This document shows, piece after piece, positions 45,672 to 57,375 of a stretch of 64,000 nucleotides of DNA; positions within the stretch are counted from its first letter, which is position 1; every line of letters begins with the position of its first letter. Position numbers and translations under genes: made by a program. Source of the DNA: Rhizophagus clarus (taxonomy: Eukaryota; Glomeromycota; Glomeromycetes; Glomerales; Glomeraceae); the NCBI GenBank assembly GCA_015698045.1, contig BLAL01000278.1, positions 248,001 through 312,000 of the forward strand, written 5' to 3'. Under the pieces are notes generated by a model. The model made no database searches. It worked only from the letters and a program-made list of their open reading frames with translations, and was not told the DNA's origin.

Positions 45672-48600
45672 ATGTCAAAAAAAACGAAAGAAATCGACCT
45701 TAAAGAACCAAATAATTATATTAATTGGCTAGAAAAATCAATTGTTGATGAATACATCAACTATTACAATTATTCAGAATTTAAAAATTTAAAACCATTA
45801 GGAAGTGGTTCATATGGAAATGTCGTTCGTGCTAATTGGAAAAATGGTTTTTTCGCTTTAAAAACCTTCAAAAATGATAAAATAACTCTTAAAGAAGTTG
45901 TTAATGAGGTAAATAGTATATAAGGGTATAATCTTGGATTCTTTTTTCTTAATTTTTGTTATTAAAGTTTATTAAATTCTTTTATAGATTATTTTACAAA
46001 AAAAGGTAGATTTTCACGAAAATATACTACGACTCTGTGGCATTACAAAGATAGAGTCTGGCAAGTATTAACATGTAAATGGATGTAATTAATTATATAT
46101 ATAAAATGTATAATTACTAATTTTCTTTAAATGGTTTATTCAGAAAAAAAATATTTGTTGGTTTTAGAATATGCCGATAGCGGTACATTAAAAAATTACT
46201 TAAATAAGCAATTTAATGAGCTCAATTGGAATGATAAATATCAGTTATCACTTCAACTGGCTAGTGCGGTAGCATTTTTACACGAATGTGAAATTATTCA
46301 CCGTGATCTGGTATAGTTAACCTTTTGCGTTTTATTTATTGATTTTCTATTAAAATGTGCTAAATAAATTTTTTTTATACATTTATAGCATGCAGATAAC
46401 GTCCTTGTGCATCAAAAAAAGATTAAGCTGGCAGACTTCGGATTGTCAAAAAAAATTGCTAAAGCATCAAGCAATACATCAAAAATATTTGGAGTAATAC
46501 CTTTCGTTGATCCAAAAAGTTTAAATGATCAAAATTATAAACTAGATGAAAAATCCGATGTATATAGCGTTGGAGTTTTAATGTGGCAAATCTCAAGCGG
46601 AAATCAACCATTTTCTGACAAGTGTTATGATGCAAGTCTAATTTTATCCATAGTAAATGGTAAACGAGAAAAAATTATTGATAATACTCCCATTGAATAT
46701 AGTAATATATATACAGGTAATAAATATTTCATTTATTTAAAAACGAAATTTATTTATGATATTGATTATTTTAATAATTAGAATGCTGGAAATATGAGCC
46801 AGATGAGCGTCCAAATATGCAAGAAGTTGCTTTAATACTTAAATCAATAATTTTTCCCGATAAATATCTTAAAATCAATAATCATAAAGAAGAATCTTTA
46901 GATATAAATGGTGGTTCTGATGATTTAAATATAAACGATAATCCAGATATAAATAATGATTCAAATACAAATGATGATCCAAATGATGATTTAGATATAA
47001 ATGATTATTCAGATAATATACTAAATATTATCGACAGTTTAGACAGTTTACAAGACCAAGCATCTATCCGATCAGCAAGAATAATGGGAAACCCTAAAAA
47101 TAATCAATCAAGTATATCAATTCAAACGAATTTATCAAAGGATTCATTTGAATCAACATTTAACAATATTAATAATATAATTGTTGATAAATTAATTATA
47201 GTTATTATCAAAAAACATGATGAAGGTTATTCCTTTGATCAAATTCAACAATTAATTGATCAAAAAACATTACAATTTAATCAAATTACAAATAATCTTA
47301 TTAATTGGCTTACAAAAAATCAAGATAAATCACCTTACATGTGGCTTTTTGGACTATTTTATTATTATGGTATTGGAATAGAAGAAAATGATAAAAAAGC
47401 ATTTGAATTATTTTTAAAGGCGGCAGAAAACAACTATTCAATAGCACAAGTTTATCTTGCCAAATGTTATACTGATGGATATGGAACTGAAGAGAATAAA
47501 GATTTAGCATTCAATTGGTTTAAAAAAGCTGCAGAAAATATAAGTATTGTTGGACAATTTTATTTAGGATATTGCTATGAATTTAACATTGGAATAGAAA
47601 ATAATGAAAATAAATTCATTGAATGGTATCAGAAAGCAGCCAATAATGGAAATACAACTGCAAAACTTTATCTTGCAAATTGTTATAGATTAGGAAAAGG
47701 AATAGAAAAAGATGAATCCAAATCATTTGAATATTATAAAACATTAGCAGAAAAAGAAAATGCTGATTCTCAATATCAACTTGGAAATTATTATTATTAT
47801 GGAATTGGAATAGAAATTAAAAAAGATCAGGCGTTTTATTGGTATAAAATGGCAGCAAATAATGGGAATATTATTGCAAAACATATTCTTAAACAAAATT
47901 ATAATAAGAAAATTAGCACTAAAAAAGCCAAAAGTATAGAGATTAAAATTCATAAAATAATGTATTTTGAGGGATTAAGACGGTTCGGGATTAATAATTA
48001 TAATGGTACCGGAACAAAGAAAAATTATAAAAAAGCATTTTACTATTTCCAAAAAGCAGCAGAAAGTGGAAATAGAATTGCACAGTGCGACCTAGGTGAT
48101 TGTTATAAAATGGGTAAAGGTGTGAAAATAAACAATAGAAAAGCTTTTGAATTATATCAAATGTCAGCTGAGCAAGAATATAAATATGCTCAATATTTAC
48201 TTGGATATTGTTATCATCATGGAATTGGAACTGAAATTAATGAAACAAAAGCATTTGAGCTATACAAAATAGCTGCAGAAAAAGGCGATCTAGATGCTCA
48301 ATATCAACTTGGATATTTTTATCATCATGGAATTGGAACTGAAGTTAATGAAACAAAAGCATTTGAGCTATACAAAATAGCTGCAGAAAAAGGCGATCTA
48401 GATGCTCAACATCAACTTGGATATTGTTATCATCATGGAATTGGAACTGAAGTTAATGAAACAAAAACATTTGAGCTATATACAATAGCTGCAGAAAAAG
48501 ATCATTTAAATGCTCAATATAATCTTGGATATTGTTATCATCATGGAATTGGAACTGAAATTAATGAAACAAAAGCATTTGAGCTATACAAAATAGCTGC

Positions 48601-51181
48601 AGAAAAAGGCGATCTAGATGCTCAATATCAACTTGGATATTTTTATCATCATGGAATTGGAACTGAAGTTAATGAAACAAAAGCATTTGAATTATATAAA
48701 ATAGCTGCAGAAAAAGATCATCTATATGCTCAATATAATCTTGGATATTGTTATCATCATGGAATTGGAACTGAAGTTAATAAAACAAAAGCATTTGAAT
48801 TATATCAAATAGCTGCAGAAAAAGATCATCTATGTGCTCAATATCAACTTGGATATTGTTATCATCATGGAATTGGAACTGAAATTAATGAAACAAAAGC
48901 ATTTGAATTATGTAAAATAGCTGCAGAAAAAGATCATCTATATGCTCAATATAATCTTGGATATTGTTATCATCATGGAATTGGAACTGAAGTTAATGAA
49001 ACAAAAGCATTTGAGCTATACAAAATAGCTGCAGAAAAAGGCGATCTAGATGCTCAATATCAACTTGGATATTTTTATCATTATGGAATTGGAACTGAAG
49101 TTAATGAAACAAAAGCATTTGAATTATATCAAATAGCTGCAGAAAAAGATCATCTATGTGCTCAATATCAACTTGGATATTGTTATCATCATGGAATTGG
49201 AACTGAAATTAATGAAACAAAAGCATTTGAATTATGTAAAATAGCTGCAGAAAAAGATCATCTATATGCTCAATATAATCTTGGATATTGTTATCATCAT
49301 GGAATTGGAACTGAAGTTAATAAAACAAAAGCATTTGAATTATATCAAATAGCTGCAGAAAAAGATCATCTATGTGCTCAATATCAACTTGGATATTGTT
49401 ATCATCATGGAATTGGAACTGAAATTAATGAAACAAAAGCATTTGAATTATGTAAAATAGCTGCAGAAAAAGATCATCTATATGCTCAATATAATCTTGG
49501 ATATTGTTATCATCATGGAATTGGAACTGAAGTTAATGAAACAAAAGCATTTGAGCTATACAAAATAGCTGCAGAAAAAGGCGATCTAGATGCTCAATAT
49601 CAACTTGGATATTTTTATCATTATGGAATTGGAACTGAAGTTAATGAAACAAAAGCATTTGAGCTATACAAAATAGCTGCAGAAAAAGATCATTTAAATG
49701 CTCAATATCAACTTGGATATTGTTATCATCATGGAATTGGAACTGAAATTAATGAAACAAAAGCATTTGAATTATGTAAAATAGCTGCAGAAAAAGATCA
49801 TCTATATGCTCAATATAATCTTGGATATTGTTATCATCATGGAATTGGAACTGAAGTTAATAAAACAAAAGCATTTGAATTATATCAAATAGCTGCAGAA
49901 AAAGATCATCTATGTGCTCAATATCAACTTGGATATTGTTATCATCATGGAATTGGAACTGAAGTTAATAAAACAAAAGCATTTGAATTATATAAAATAG
50001 CTGCAGAAAAAGATCATCTAAATGCTCAACATCAACTTGGATATTGTTATCATCATGGAATTGGAACTGAAGTTAATGAAACAAAAACATTTGAGCTATA
50101 TAAAATAGCTGCAGAAAAAGATCATTTAAATGCTCAATATAATCTTGGATATTGTTATCATCATGGAATTGGAACTGAAGTTAATGAAACAAAAGCATTT
50201 GAGCTATACAAAATAGCTGCAGAAAAAGGCGATCTAGATGCTCAATATCAACTTGGATATTTTTATCATCATGGAATTGGAACTGAAGTTAATGAAACAA
50301 AAGCATTTGAGCTATACAAAATAGCTGCAGAAAAAGATCATCTATATGCTCAATATAATCTTGGATATTGTTATCATCATGGAATTGGAACTGAAATTAA
50401 TGAAACAAAAGCATTTGAATTATGTAAAATAGCTGCAGAAAAAGATCATCTATATGCTCAATATAACCTTGGATATTGTTATCATCATGGAATTGGAACT
50501 GAAGTTAATAAAACAAAAGCATTTGAATTATATCAAATAGCTGCAGAAAAAGATCATCTATGTGCTCAATATCAACTTGGATATTGTTATCATCATGGAA
50601 TTGGAACTGAAGTTAATGAAACAAAATCATTTGAGCTATATAAAATAGCTGCAGAAAAAGATCATTTAAATGCTCAATATAATCTTGGATATTGTTATCA
50701 TCATGGAATTGGAACTGAAGTTAATGAAACAAAAGCATTTGAGCTATACAAAATAGCTGCAGAAAAAGGCGATCTAGATGCTCAATATCAACTTGGATAT
50801 TTTTATCATTATGGAATTGGAACTGAAGTTAATGAAACAAAAGCATTTGAGCTATACAAAATAGCTGCAGAAAAAGATCATTTAAATGCTCAATATCAAC
50901 TTGGATATTGTTATCATCATGGAATTGGAACTGAAGTTAATGAAACAAAAACATTTGAGCTATACAAAATAGCTGCAGAAAAAGATCATCTATATGCTCA
51001 ATATAATCTTGGATATTGTTATCATCATGGAATTGGAACTGAAGTTAATAAAACAAAAGCATTTGAATTATATCAAATAGCTGCAGAAAAAGATCATCTA
51101 TGTGCTCAATATCAACTTGGATATTGTTATCATTATGGAATTGGAACTGAAGTTAATGAAACAAAAGCATTTGAGCTATAA
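45672..51181 (+). CDS. protein kinase fused to a giant Sel1 repeat array
   Basis: Five exons: 45672-45908, 45988-46060, 46144-46310, 46389-46716 and 46782-51181; 1734 residues. The second intron is GC-AG (GCAAGT at 46061); the other three are GT-AG. Kinase domain about 35-290: glycine loop GSGSYG (44-49), Lys64, HRDLHADN (156-163), DFG (175-177); the APE position reads DPK, as is common in this family. An Asp/Asn-rich linker (about 300-345) follows, then seven or so diverged Sel1-like repeats (about 455-742). From residue 743 come 28 nearly identical 36-residue (108-bp) units, the last one cut short. Sel1 repeats form a helical solenoid for protein binding, so this is likely a signalling kinase carrying a large scaffold. 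The TAA at 51179 falls inside a unit and the same frame continues beyond it. The ATG at 45672 was chosen because of the TATA box. Confidence 0.85.
48203..51181 (+). repeat. 108-bp tandem array within the Sel1 kinase gene
   Basis: Twenty-seven full units and one partial, each starting at a GGATAT codon pair (GY) and containing GIGTE.NETK.FEL..IAAEK. Units differ at a handful of positions. The pattern of variants repeats about every five units (540 bp): units 7-8 match 12-13, and 10-11 match 15-16. This higher-order structure indicates recent unequal exchange or amplification. Confidence 0.92.
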
Positions 51182-51331
51182 AGTGCACAATTTGAGCTTG
51201 GAAATTGTTATGAAGGTGGAATTGGAACTGAAATTAATATAACAAAAGCAATTGAATTATATAGAATGGCAGCTCAAAAAAGACATATCATTGCACAATA
51301 TAATCTTGAATATTTATGTAAGAGTGAATAA
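51182..51331 (+). pseudogene. stranded C-terminal Sel1 repeats of the kinase gene
   Basis: Directly after the TAA at 51179-51181 the same frame stays open for 49 codons to TAA at 51329-51331. It encodes one and a half diverged Sel1 units ([18 protein letters not shown], then a terminal unit ending LCKSE). These look like the original, non-homogenised end of the protein, now cut off by the stop at the array boundary. Confidence 0.7.
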
Positions 51332-54300
51332 ACGGAGATTTTGCCACTTCAAAATGCTGCTCAAGGTTTAACTGAATAAAGACGGAAAAAGATTAATTAC
51401 TAATTTGCCTATGAATCAGAGCAGTGATATTTAAATTTCTTATACAATAAAAACTTTTGTAATAGGAGCATTAAAAGGATAAAATTTATATAATTAGAAA
51501 GCTATGACTCTACATTCATTTTCATTCAAAAAAAAAATATATATATATATTTATTTATTTAAAAAAAATTTTTTAAAACATTCGTATGAATTTTTTTTTT
51601 ACTATATGATTTTGAACCAAGAACTGAAATCTCTGTTTCCTCCATAGTAAACTTTTTGAGAAGAAAAAAAATGGTTCGTTAATTTATTACTGATTTGTCA
51701 AAAAAAATTTCAGGTTACATATCAGTCATAGGAAATGTCACAAAAAAGAAAAGCAAATTTTTTTCATTAAGGTCGGTAAAAAAAAAATTGTGGCGAAGTA
51801 CCATCATTAAAAGTAGTATACATATATATGATCAAAGTTGGCCGAAATTAGTTAAATCAGGTTAAATTTGCCGATGAATAATTCATAATGCTGGCCAAAA
51901 TTTTCGTAATGCTGGTCAATTTTATAATGCCGGCCTAAATTTTGCGAAAATCAAAAAATACAGGTTTAATGTAACACTGCATTTATTTAATATAGCGCTT
52001 AAACTTAAATAACAAAAGACGTGCATATTGACCGCTACTATGATTTTATTAAAAAATTTTTCGTATAATATTTATTACCTCACTTGGATCTCACTTGGGA
52101 GTTGACATACTTTTTACTATTAAAAGTAACGAAAAGTAAAAGAAACTTTAGAATTTACTAGACATGGTGAGAAATTAAAACTTTAAACTAATACTAGCAA
52201 AAATATATGTATTTTTCTTACTTGAAACTTAAAGAATAAACTTTTTTTTAGGGTTAAATTTATTAAACAATTTATTTAATAATATATATTAGTGAATACG
52301 AGTATTTAGATGAATATTTGGTAGGTGAGGACGAAATTTATAGTGAATATGAGGATCTGTAGAAAGATTTTGTAGATAGAGACAAAGTTTTATGGTAAAT
52401 ATGAAAATTTAGTGGGTCATAATGAGTTATATGGTAAATATAAGAACTTGTGATATAGAGGATACTAATAAGAATGAATCTTTATTTGAATTAGATTTCA
52501 AATATTCACGCTAAGGCTAAACAGTTTACTCAACAAATTACCTCGGATGAAAATGATAAAAATATAATAAGTGATACAGAAAGTAATTTTCTGGATCAGA
52601 ATCTGATGAAGAGCGTGATGAAAATATTATTTGATTAAAGGATAAGCAAGAAATAAGTTCATGTCATGATCAATGTATCCGAAGGTAAAAACCAATGATT
52701 ACATTGATTCCAAGCCATGTTCAGTTTTGAAAGTGAAAATTTTGAAAGCTCATGCATCTGTTGATTAATGTATTTGAGAAGGGAAGAAGAAGGAGTGGAT
52801 ATGGAGAAGAAACCATATAGCAAATGTATCATAAAGTAATTCTTTGATTAAACATTAAAAATTTTGCGGTAAATTACAATAAAATTTTAATTTATTTTTA
52901 GGAATTGCATGATAAATATACATACAGTATGATACAACCAGGGATCAATAAAAAAAATATTTTGATCAACCTACGTTAAAAAAAATGAATTAGCTTACAA
53001 AAAAAAAATTTTTTTACATTAAAAAAATAAAAAATTTCACATTAAGAAAATCCATTTACCTTTTTTTTATTATAGAAGTTAAACTAAGCATACAGTTATA
53101 AACAAATCAACATATCCTTATATATGTATTTACCGTTCAACACTATAATTTTTTTTTTAAAAAATCAATCTATGTGAGAAAACAATTATTTTAATATATA
53201 ATTAAAGCAGTCTACATAAAGAAAAATTATCACTTACAATTCACCAAAAAAGAAAGTGTAATATTAATTTTTTTAAAATACTTTAATAATTCTTATCCTT
53301 TGAACGCTAGAAAAAAGGAACGAGAAAAATTGGTGAAAATATAATTTAAAAACAATATTTGCGGATTATGAAGAGTTACAAACATAAGAAATTACCAAAA
53401 AAAAAGCGCTTTATTTTGCTTTTTATTGCGTTTAGCTTTATAAAAGTTCTTACATTATAGTAAAAATCATTTTTTTTGCCTTTTACGCAATTAGCCGCTT
53501 TTATAACCTTAGAAAATCTTTTCCCTCTTGTAAATTTACATATATCTTTGTTGTTAAAAATTTAATTTTCTTTTTATTACAACTTGGATCTTGAAAAACG
53601 CTTATTTTTAAGGAGTATATTCCGTGAAGTATAAAAAAAAAATTTTTTATGAAAAAAAAAAAGTTAACGATAAAAATTGATAGAGCACATGATGGACTAT
53701 CAATTTTATAATCTGCATAGACGCAGTAGTTTAAATTTAACGAATGGTTACAAAATGAAGAGGTACAATCGATGTTACACAAAATTTAATATATTATAAA
53801 AATGATCTGCATGTGACATTTCCGGTGACTGATATTATTTTTGTGTAATTAACATCAAATGATTACTGCGCATTCGGAGGTTATCATATGACGATCACCC
53901 CAAGATTAGTGCTCCGATTCATAAGCGGATCGTCAATTACTGTAATAAATTTGTTCAGAACTTTTTGGAATTGAAAATTCTTTAAATATATAGTACTTTG
54001 ATAATATTATTATCAAGAGTAACAAGTTTAAAGTAGAAATTTACCTATAGAAAAAGAATTGAAGTAACAGTTAATCTATTTTTCTTTTTTAATCATATTA
54101 GCAAAATAAAAACATGAAATAAAGTAACATAAATCTTTGATTCTTTATTTCTATGCCTTTTCTAAAATATTCACGTCTAAAGAAATTTCGGTATATCGAG
54201 AACAAATTAATTATAGATTACAATACTCCATTCCAAACCTCATTTCATTATCGAGATTTTACTTGGATCTGGATTATCAAAGATCTGGTTTATTAAATTT

Positions 54301-55150
54301 CGCTGCGTATGTTTAATTGTTATTATTAAAAAATACCAGCAGAGCTAAGTGATGACATATACTTGTGAAGGTATAGCACTCAGACTAATGCACCGTCGCA
54401 GCAGTAAAAATAAATTAAAAACAAAACCGAACGAAACAGACAAAAAAGATCATTAACTTATATTACTCTTTCTGGAAATTTATGATCATCATCTTAATGT
54501 GAAATGTCATTATCCCTTCCCGTAATATGGATCAGTGTATTATTTTATTCTACGCATCTCTCATTCGTAATTACTTGTTCTTCAGTAAAAGATTGATAAT
54601 TTGCAACAGCATTTTTTTTTTGGCAAAATTTATCCAAATGACACGCGTCAGTTATATTCGTGGCCCTGTATTTTATTGTCTGTAGCCTTAATCGGAAATT
54701 CCATATTTTGAATTTCGTTCACCACGTATGTTTAATATTTGGTTTAGAATTTTCTAAGGAAAACTTTTTCTATAATCATTACATCATCAAATCTGAACTT
54801 AGCAGTTAGCATATCCAAGTCATTTTCTAATGAAGTACATTTTCTGAAGTATTTCCTTAATATTTGAAACATGTTTGACTATATGTTATTTTTATAAACC
54901 ATTTTGATATTAATGATTCTGATTATTCCGTTATTTTTAATTTTTATGCATATTGTTAATAATATTATATGCTTGGCTGTTTCTATGTCCATTATATAAT
55001 CGTTACGAAAAAAACCTTTGTTATATTATTGTCTATAAAACTGATTAATTTTAAAATTCCTAATACTGTTAGAACCAGAAAATCATGTATTTTAAGTCTA
55101 TTGTTTAAATTATCAGTTACTTTATTCATTATATTTTATAATTTTACCGC
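51332..55150. other. gene-poor region
   Basis: About 3.8 kb without an intact gene. At 51840-51950 there are three or so diverged copies of a unit containing ATGCTGGCCAAAATTTT. At about 52290-52860 the plus strand shows a broken acidic coding-like stretch (EYEYLDEYLVGEDE, later KPCSVLKVKILKAH), origin unknown. The minus-strand frame at 53501-53782 and short plus-strand frames near 55 kb are unsupported. Confidence 0.45.
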
Positions 55151-55153
55151 ATA

Positions 55154-55352
55154 GCACTGCATAAGGGATCCCCTTTTTCACGTACCCCATGAAAATATAC
55201 CGGGGTATGATATGTGGTTAAAAAATCTTAATTCTGGCAAAAATTCAGCTAATTCTGGTCAATTTCTCCATATTCCATACAAAATACCCCGGGTATAATT
55301 CAATTTTTAAATTGGTGAAATTGATATATACCCAGGGTACCTTATGCAGTGC
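55154..55352. mobile_element. 199-bp MITE, Tc1/mariner type
   Basis: The ends are GCACTGCATAAGG and its exact complement CCTTATGCAGTGC: 13 bp perfect, weaker matching further in. The element is flanked on both sides by TA (55152-55153 and 55353-55354), the Tc1/mariner target duplication. Internally it has smaller palindromes such as TACCCC/GGGGTA and CCCGGG. No coding capacity. Confidence 0.8.
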
Positions 55353-55354
55353 TA

Positions 55355-56108
55355 TTACTGCTATACGGTATTTGCACCACTGTTCCGAATGTGTAAACGA
55401 CTCTGTCATTTAATACGAAATACGAAATATACAAAAAGTGAAGGGTTATTGTATATAAACTTGTGTATTTTCTATTTATTTCTTGGCAAAATTTCAGACC
55501 AACATTTAATCAATCACTATTATGTACTATTATGTTGATAGTCATCATTCGTTAATCTTTTGTTATGGATTCGTGTAAAAAAGAATTATGAAATAATGTA
55601 AAGTAAATTGTTTGTTTAATAATAGTCATTTCTTTATGCTTAACTTATTATTTCTTTAATAGAATATCTTAGAGCCATGTTAGTTAATTCAAAATTCTAT
55701 TTTATATACAATTAAAATTGATATCGTTTATTTTGATTTACTTTTTAGCTCATTGTACATTGAAGCTGCAGTATATTTTAATTGATAATTGGTATGCGAA
55801 AGTTTAGTTCATTTAAGAAATACCTTGAAAAAAAATATGTGACTTGCAATAAATTTTATATCATGTGTTTGACATATTCTATATTTTTTCCTCAAATTTA
55901 AAACAACGTTATTATTGGTACTTTCATTATACTTGAAGAAGCTGAAATTGAAGAGTTTGAATTGTTGATATGTTGATACATATCAAAAAATTTTTGAGGC
56001 AAAATATAATCTTACATCAATTAATTCTACCTGTGAAGATGAATTTACTATAGAAATATCAAAAATATAATTTACAAGTAATAACAATGTATTATTAATT
56101 AATTGATA
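55355..56108. other. spacer between two small transposons
   Basis: AT-rich DNA with no gene seen. The 64-codon frame at 55344-55538 begins inside the transposon end and is unsupported. Confidence 0.4.
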
Positions 56109-56116
56109 ATTTACTA

Positions 56117-56404
56117 TAGTGCTTCGAACCGGATGAAATCATCCGGATTGAATAACGATTTAATCCGGATGAAAACTGTTATTTAACGATAATCTGGATA
56201 AAAAAAAAATCATTTCAAAAATCCAGTCCTACCATTATATGCGCAACGTCAAGCATTATCAAATAAGTCATAAATTGTTAAAATGGTTTCGGAAATATTT
56301 GAAGTTATCTGAAACCTAGCAATCCGGATGGATCCGTCGAAATCCGGTTCAAACCGCGGATTACATCCGAATTTTCGGTTTAATCCGGATCAATCCGTAC
56401 ACTA
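56117..56404. mobile_element. 288-bp MITE, hAT type
   Basis: Starts TAGTG and ends CACTA. It is flanked by ATTTACTA (56109-56116) and ATTTACTG (56405-56412), an 8-bp target duplication with one mismatch, as expected of hAT elements. The interior is unusually rich in the palindrome ATCCGGAT and variants, clustered near both ends. No coding capacity. Confidence 0.65.
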
Positions 56405-56723
56405 ATTTACTGACCATTTACTAAATTATTATTGAAGACTATATTATTAATTACCTGTTTTAAATACTTGTAAATTTTTATAGTAGTCATGACAGCGATG
56501 ATTATAATTACACCAATAATATTAAAATTTTATGTTAAAAATGTAAAAACATGATGATGAAATAGTATTCTTACATACCATTACACAGTCTATATTTTAC
56601 ATGATTCTACAAAATTAATATCCTAAAAAATACACCTCTATCCTTCTTTATATATACATATATATAAATTCTTAAACCTCATCTATTAAAATAAAATGAT
56701 ATTTTCTTTCTCAATTTCTATAA

Positions 56724-57372
56724 CCCTATAAAAAATAAATGTCCGGAAAATGTTATCAAAAATGTCTGGAAAATGTCCGGAATAAATCTGGTGTGTCCGG
56801 AAAATGTCCACTTTTTTGGTACATGTCTGACACACTTCTGATACTTAAAATTTTGACATGTCCTAACTTTGTCCTGAATTCGTCCAGTATTTGTTCGGTA
56901 TAAAATTTTGGACAAATTCTGGACAGTTCAACCTGGACAAATTCTGGACATAGTAAAAAAACCAGATAGACAAATTCCGGACATGAAAAAGTTCAGGACA
57001 AATTCTGGATACTATTTCCAAAAAAGGATAAATTAATTTTGTAAAAAAATGCAAAAAGCACAAAACTGACATTCAAAACCTTTTCTGTCGTACTAATTAA
57101 AATTGCAGAGCAGGCAAAAATACTATATATCTATGATATAAAAATTTTTGGTTAAGGAATAATGATGATCATCTATCCATTGATCATCTTTTGTGGCAAA
57201 ATTTTACGAAAATACATTTCCGGACAATTTCAGGACAAATTCCTAATATCCCGAAAATGCAGTGTTTTCGGAACAGTTTCCGGACACACAGTGTCCAGAA
57301 TTTCCGGACAATATTTTAGAATTTTTTCCGGACATTTTCTGGACATTATCCGGACACTTATTTTTTATAGGG
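56724..57372. mobile_element. 649-bp non-autonomous element, PIF/Harbinger type
   Basis: The left end CCCTATAAAAAATAAATG matches the complement of the right end (CACTTATTTTTTATAGGG) with one difference, and pairing continues through TCCGGA. TAA flanks both sides (56721-56723 and 57373-57375), fitting the 3-bp TWA target of PIF/Harbinger. Both arms are packed with TCCGGA (nine exact copies) and TCTGGA/TCCAGA variants about 15-40 bp apart. Open frames at 56718-57072 (minus) and 57162-57461 (plus) are translations of these repeats. Confidence 0.75.
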
Positions 57373-57375
57373 TAA

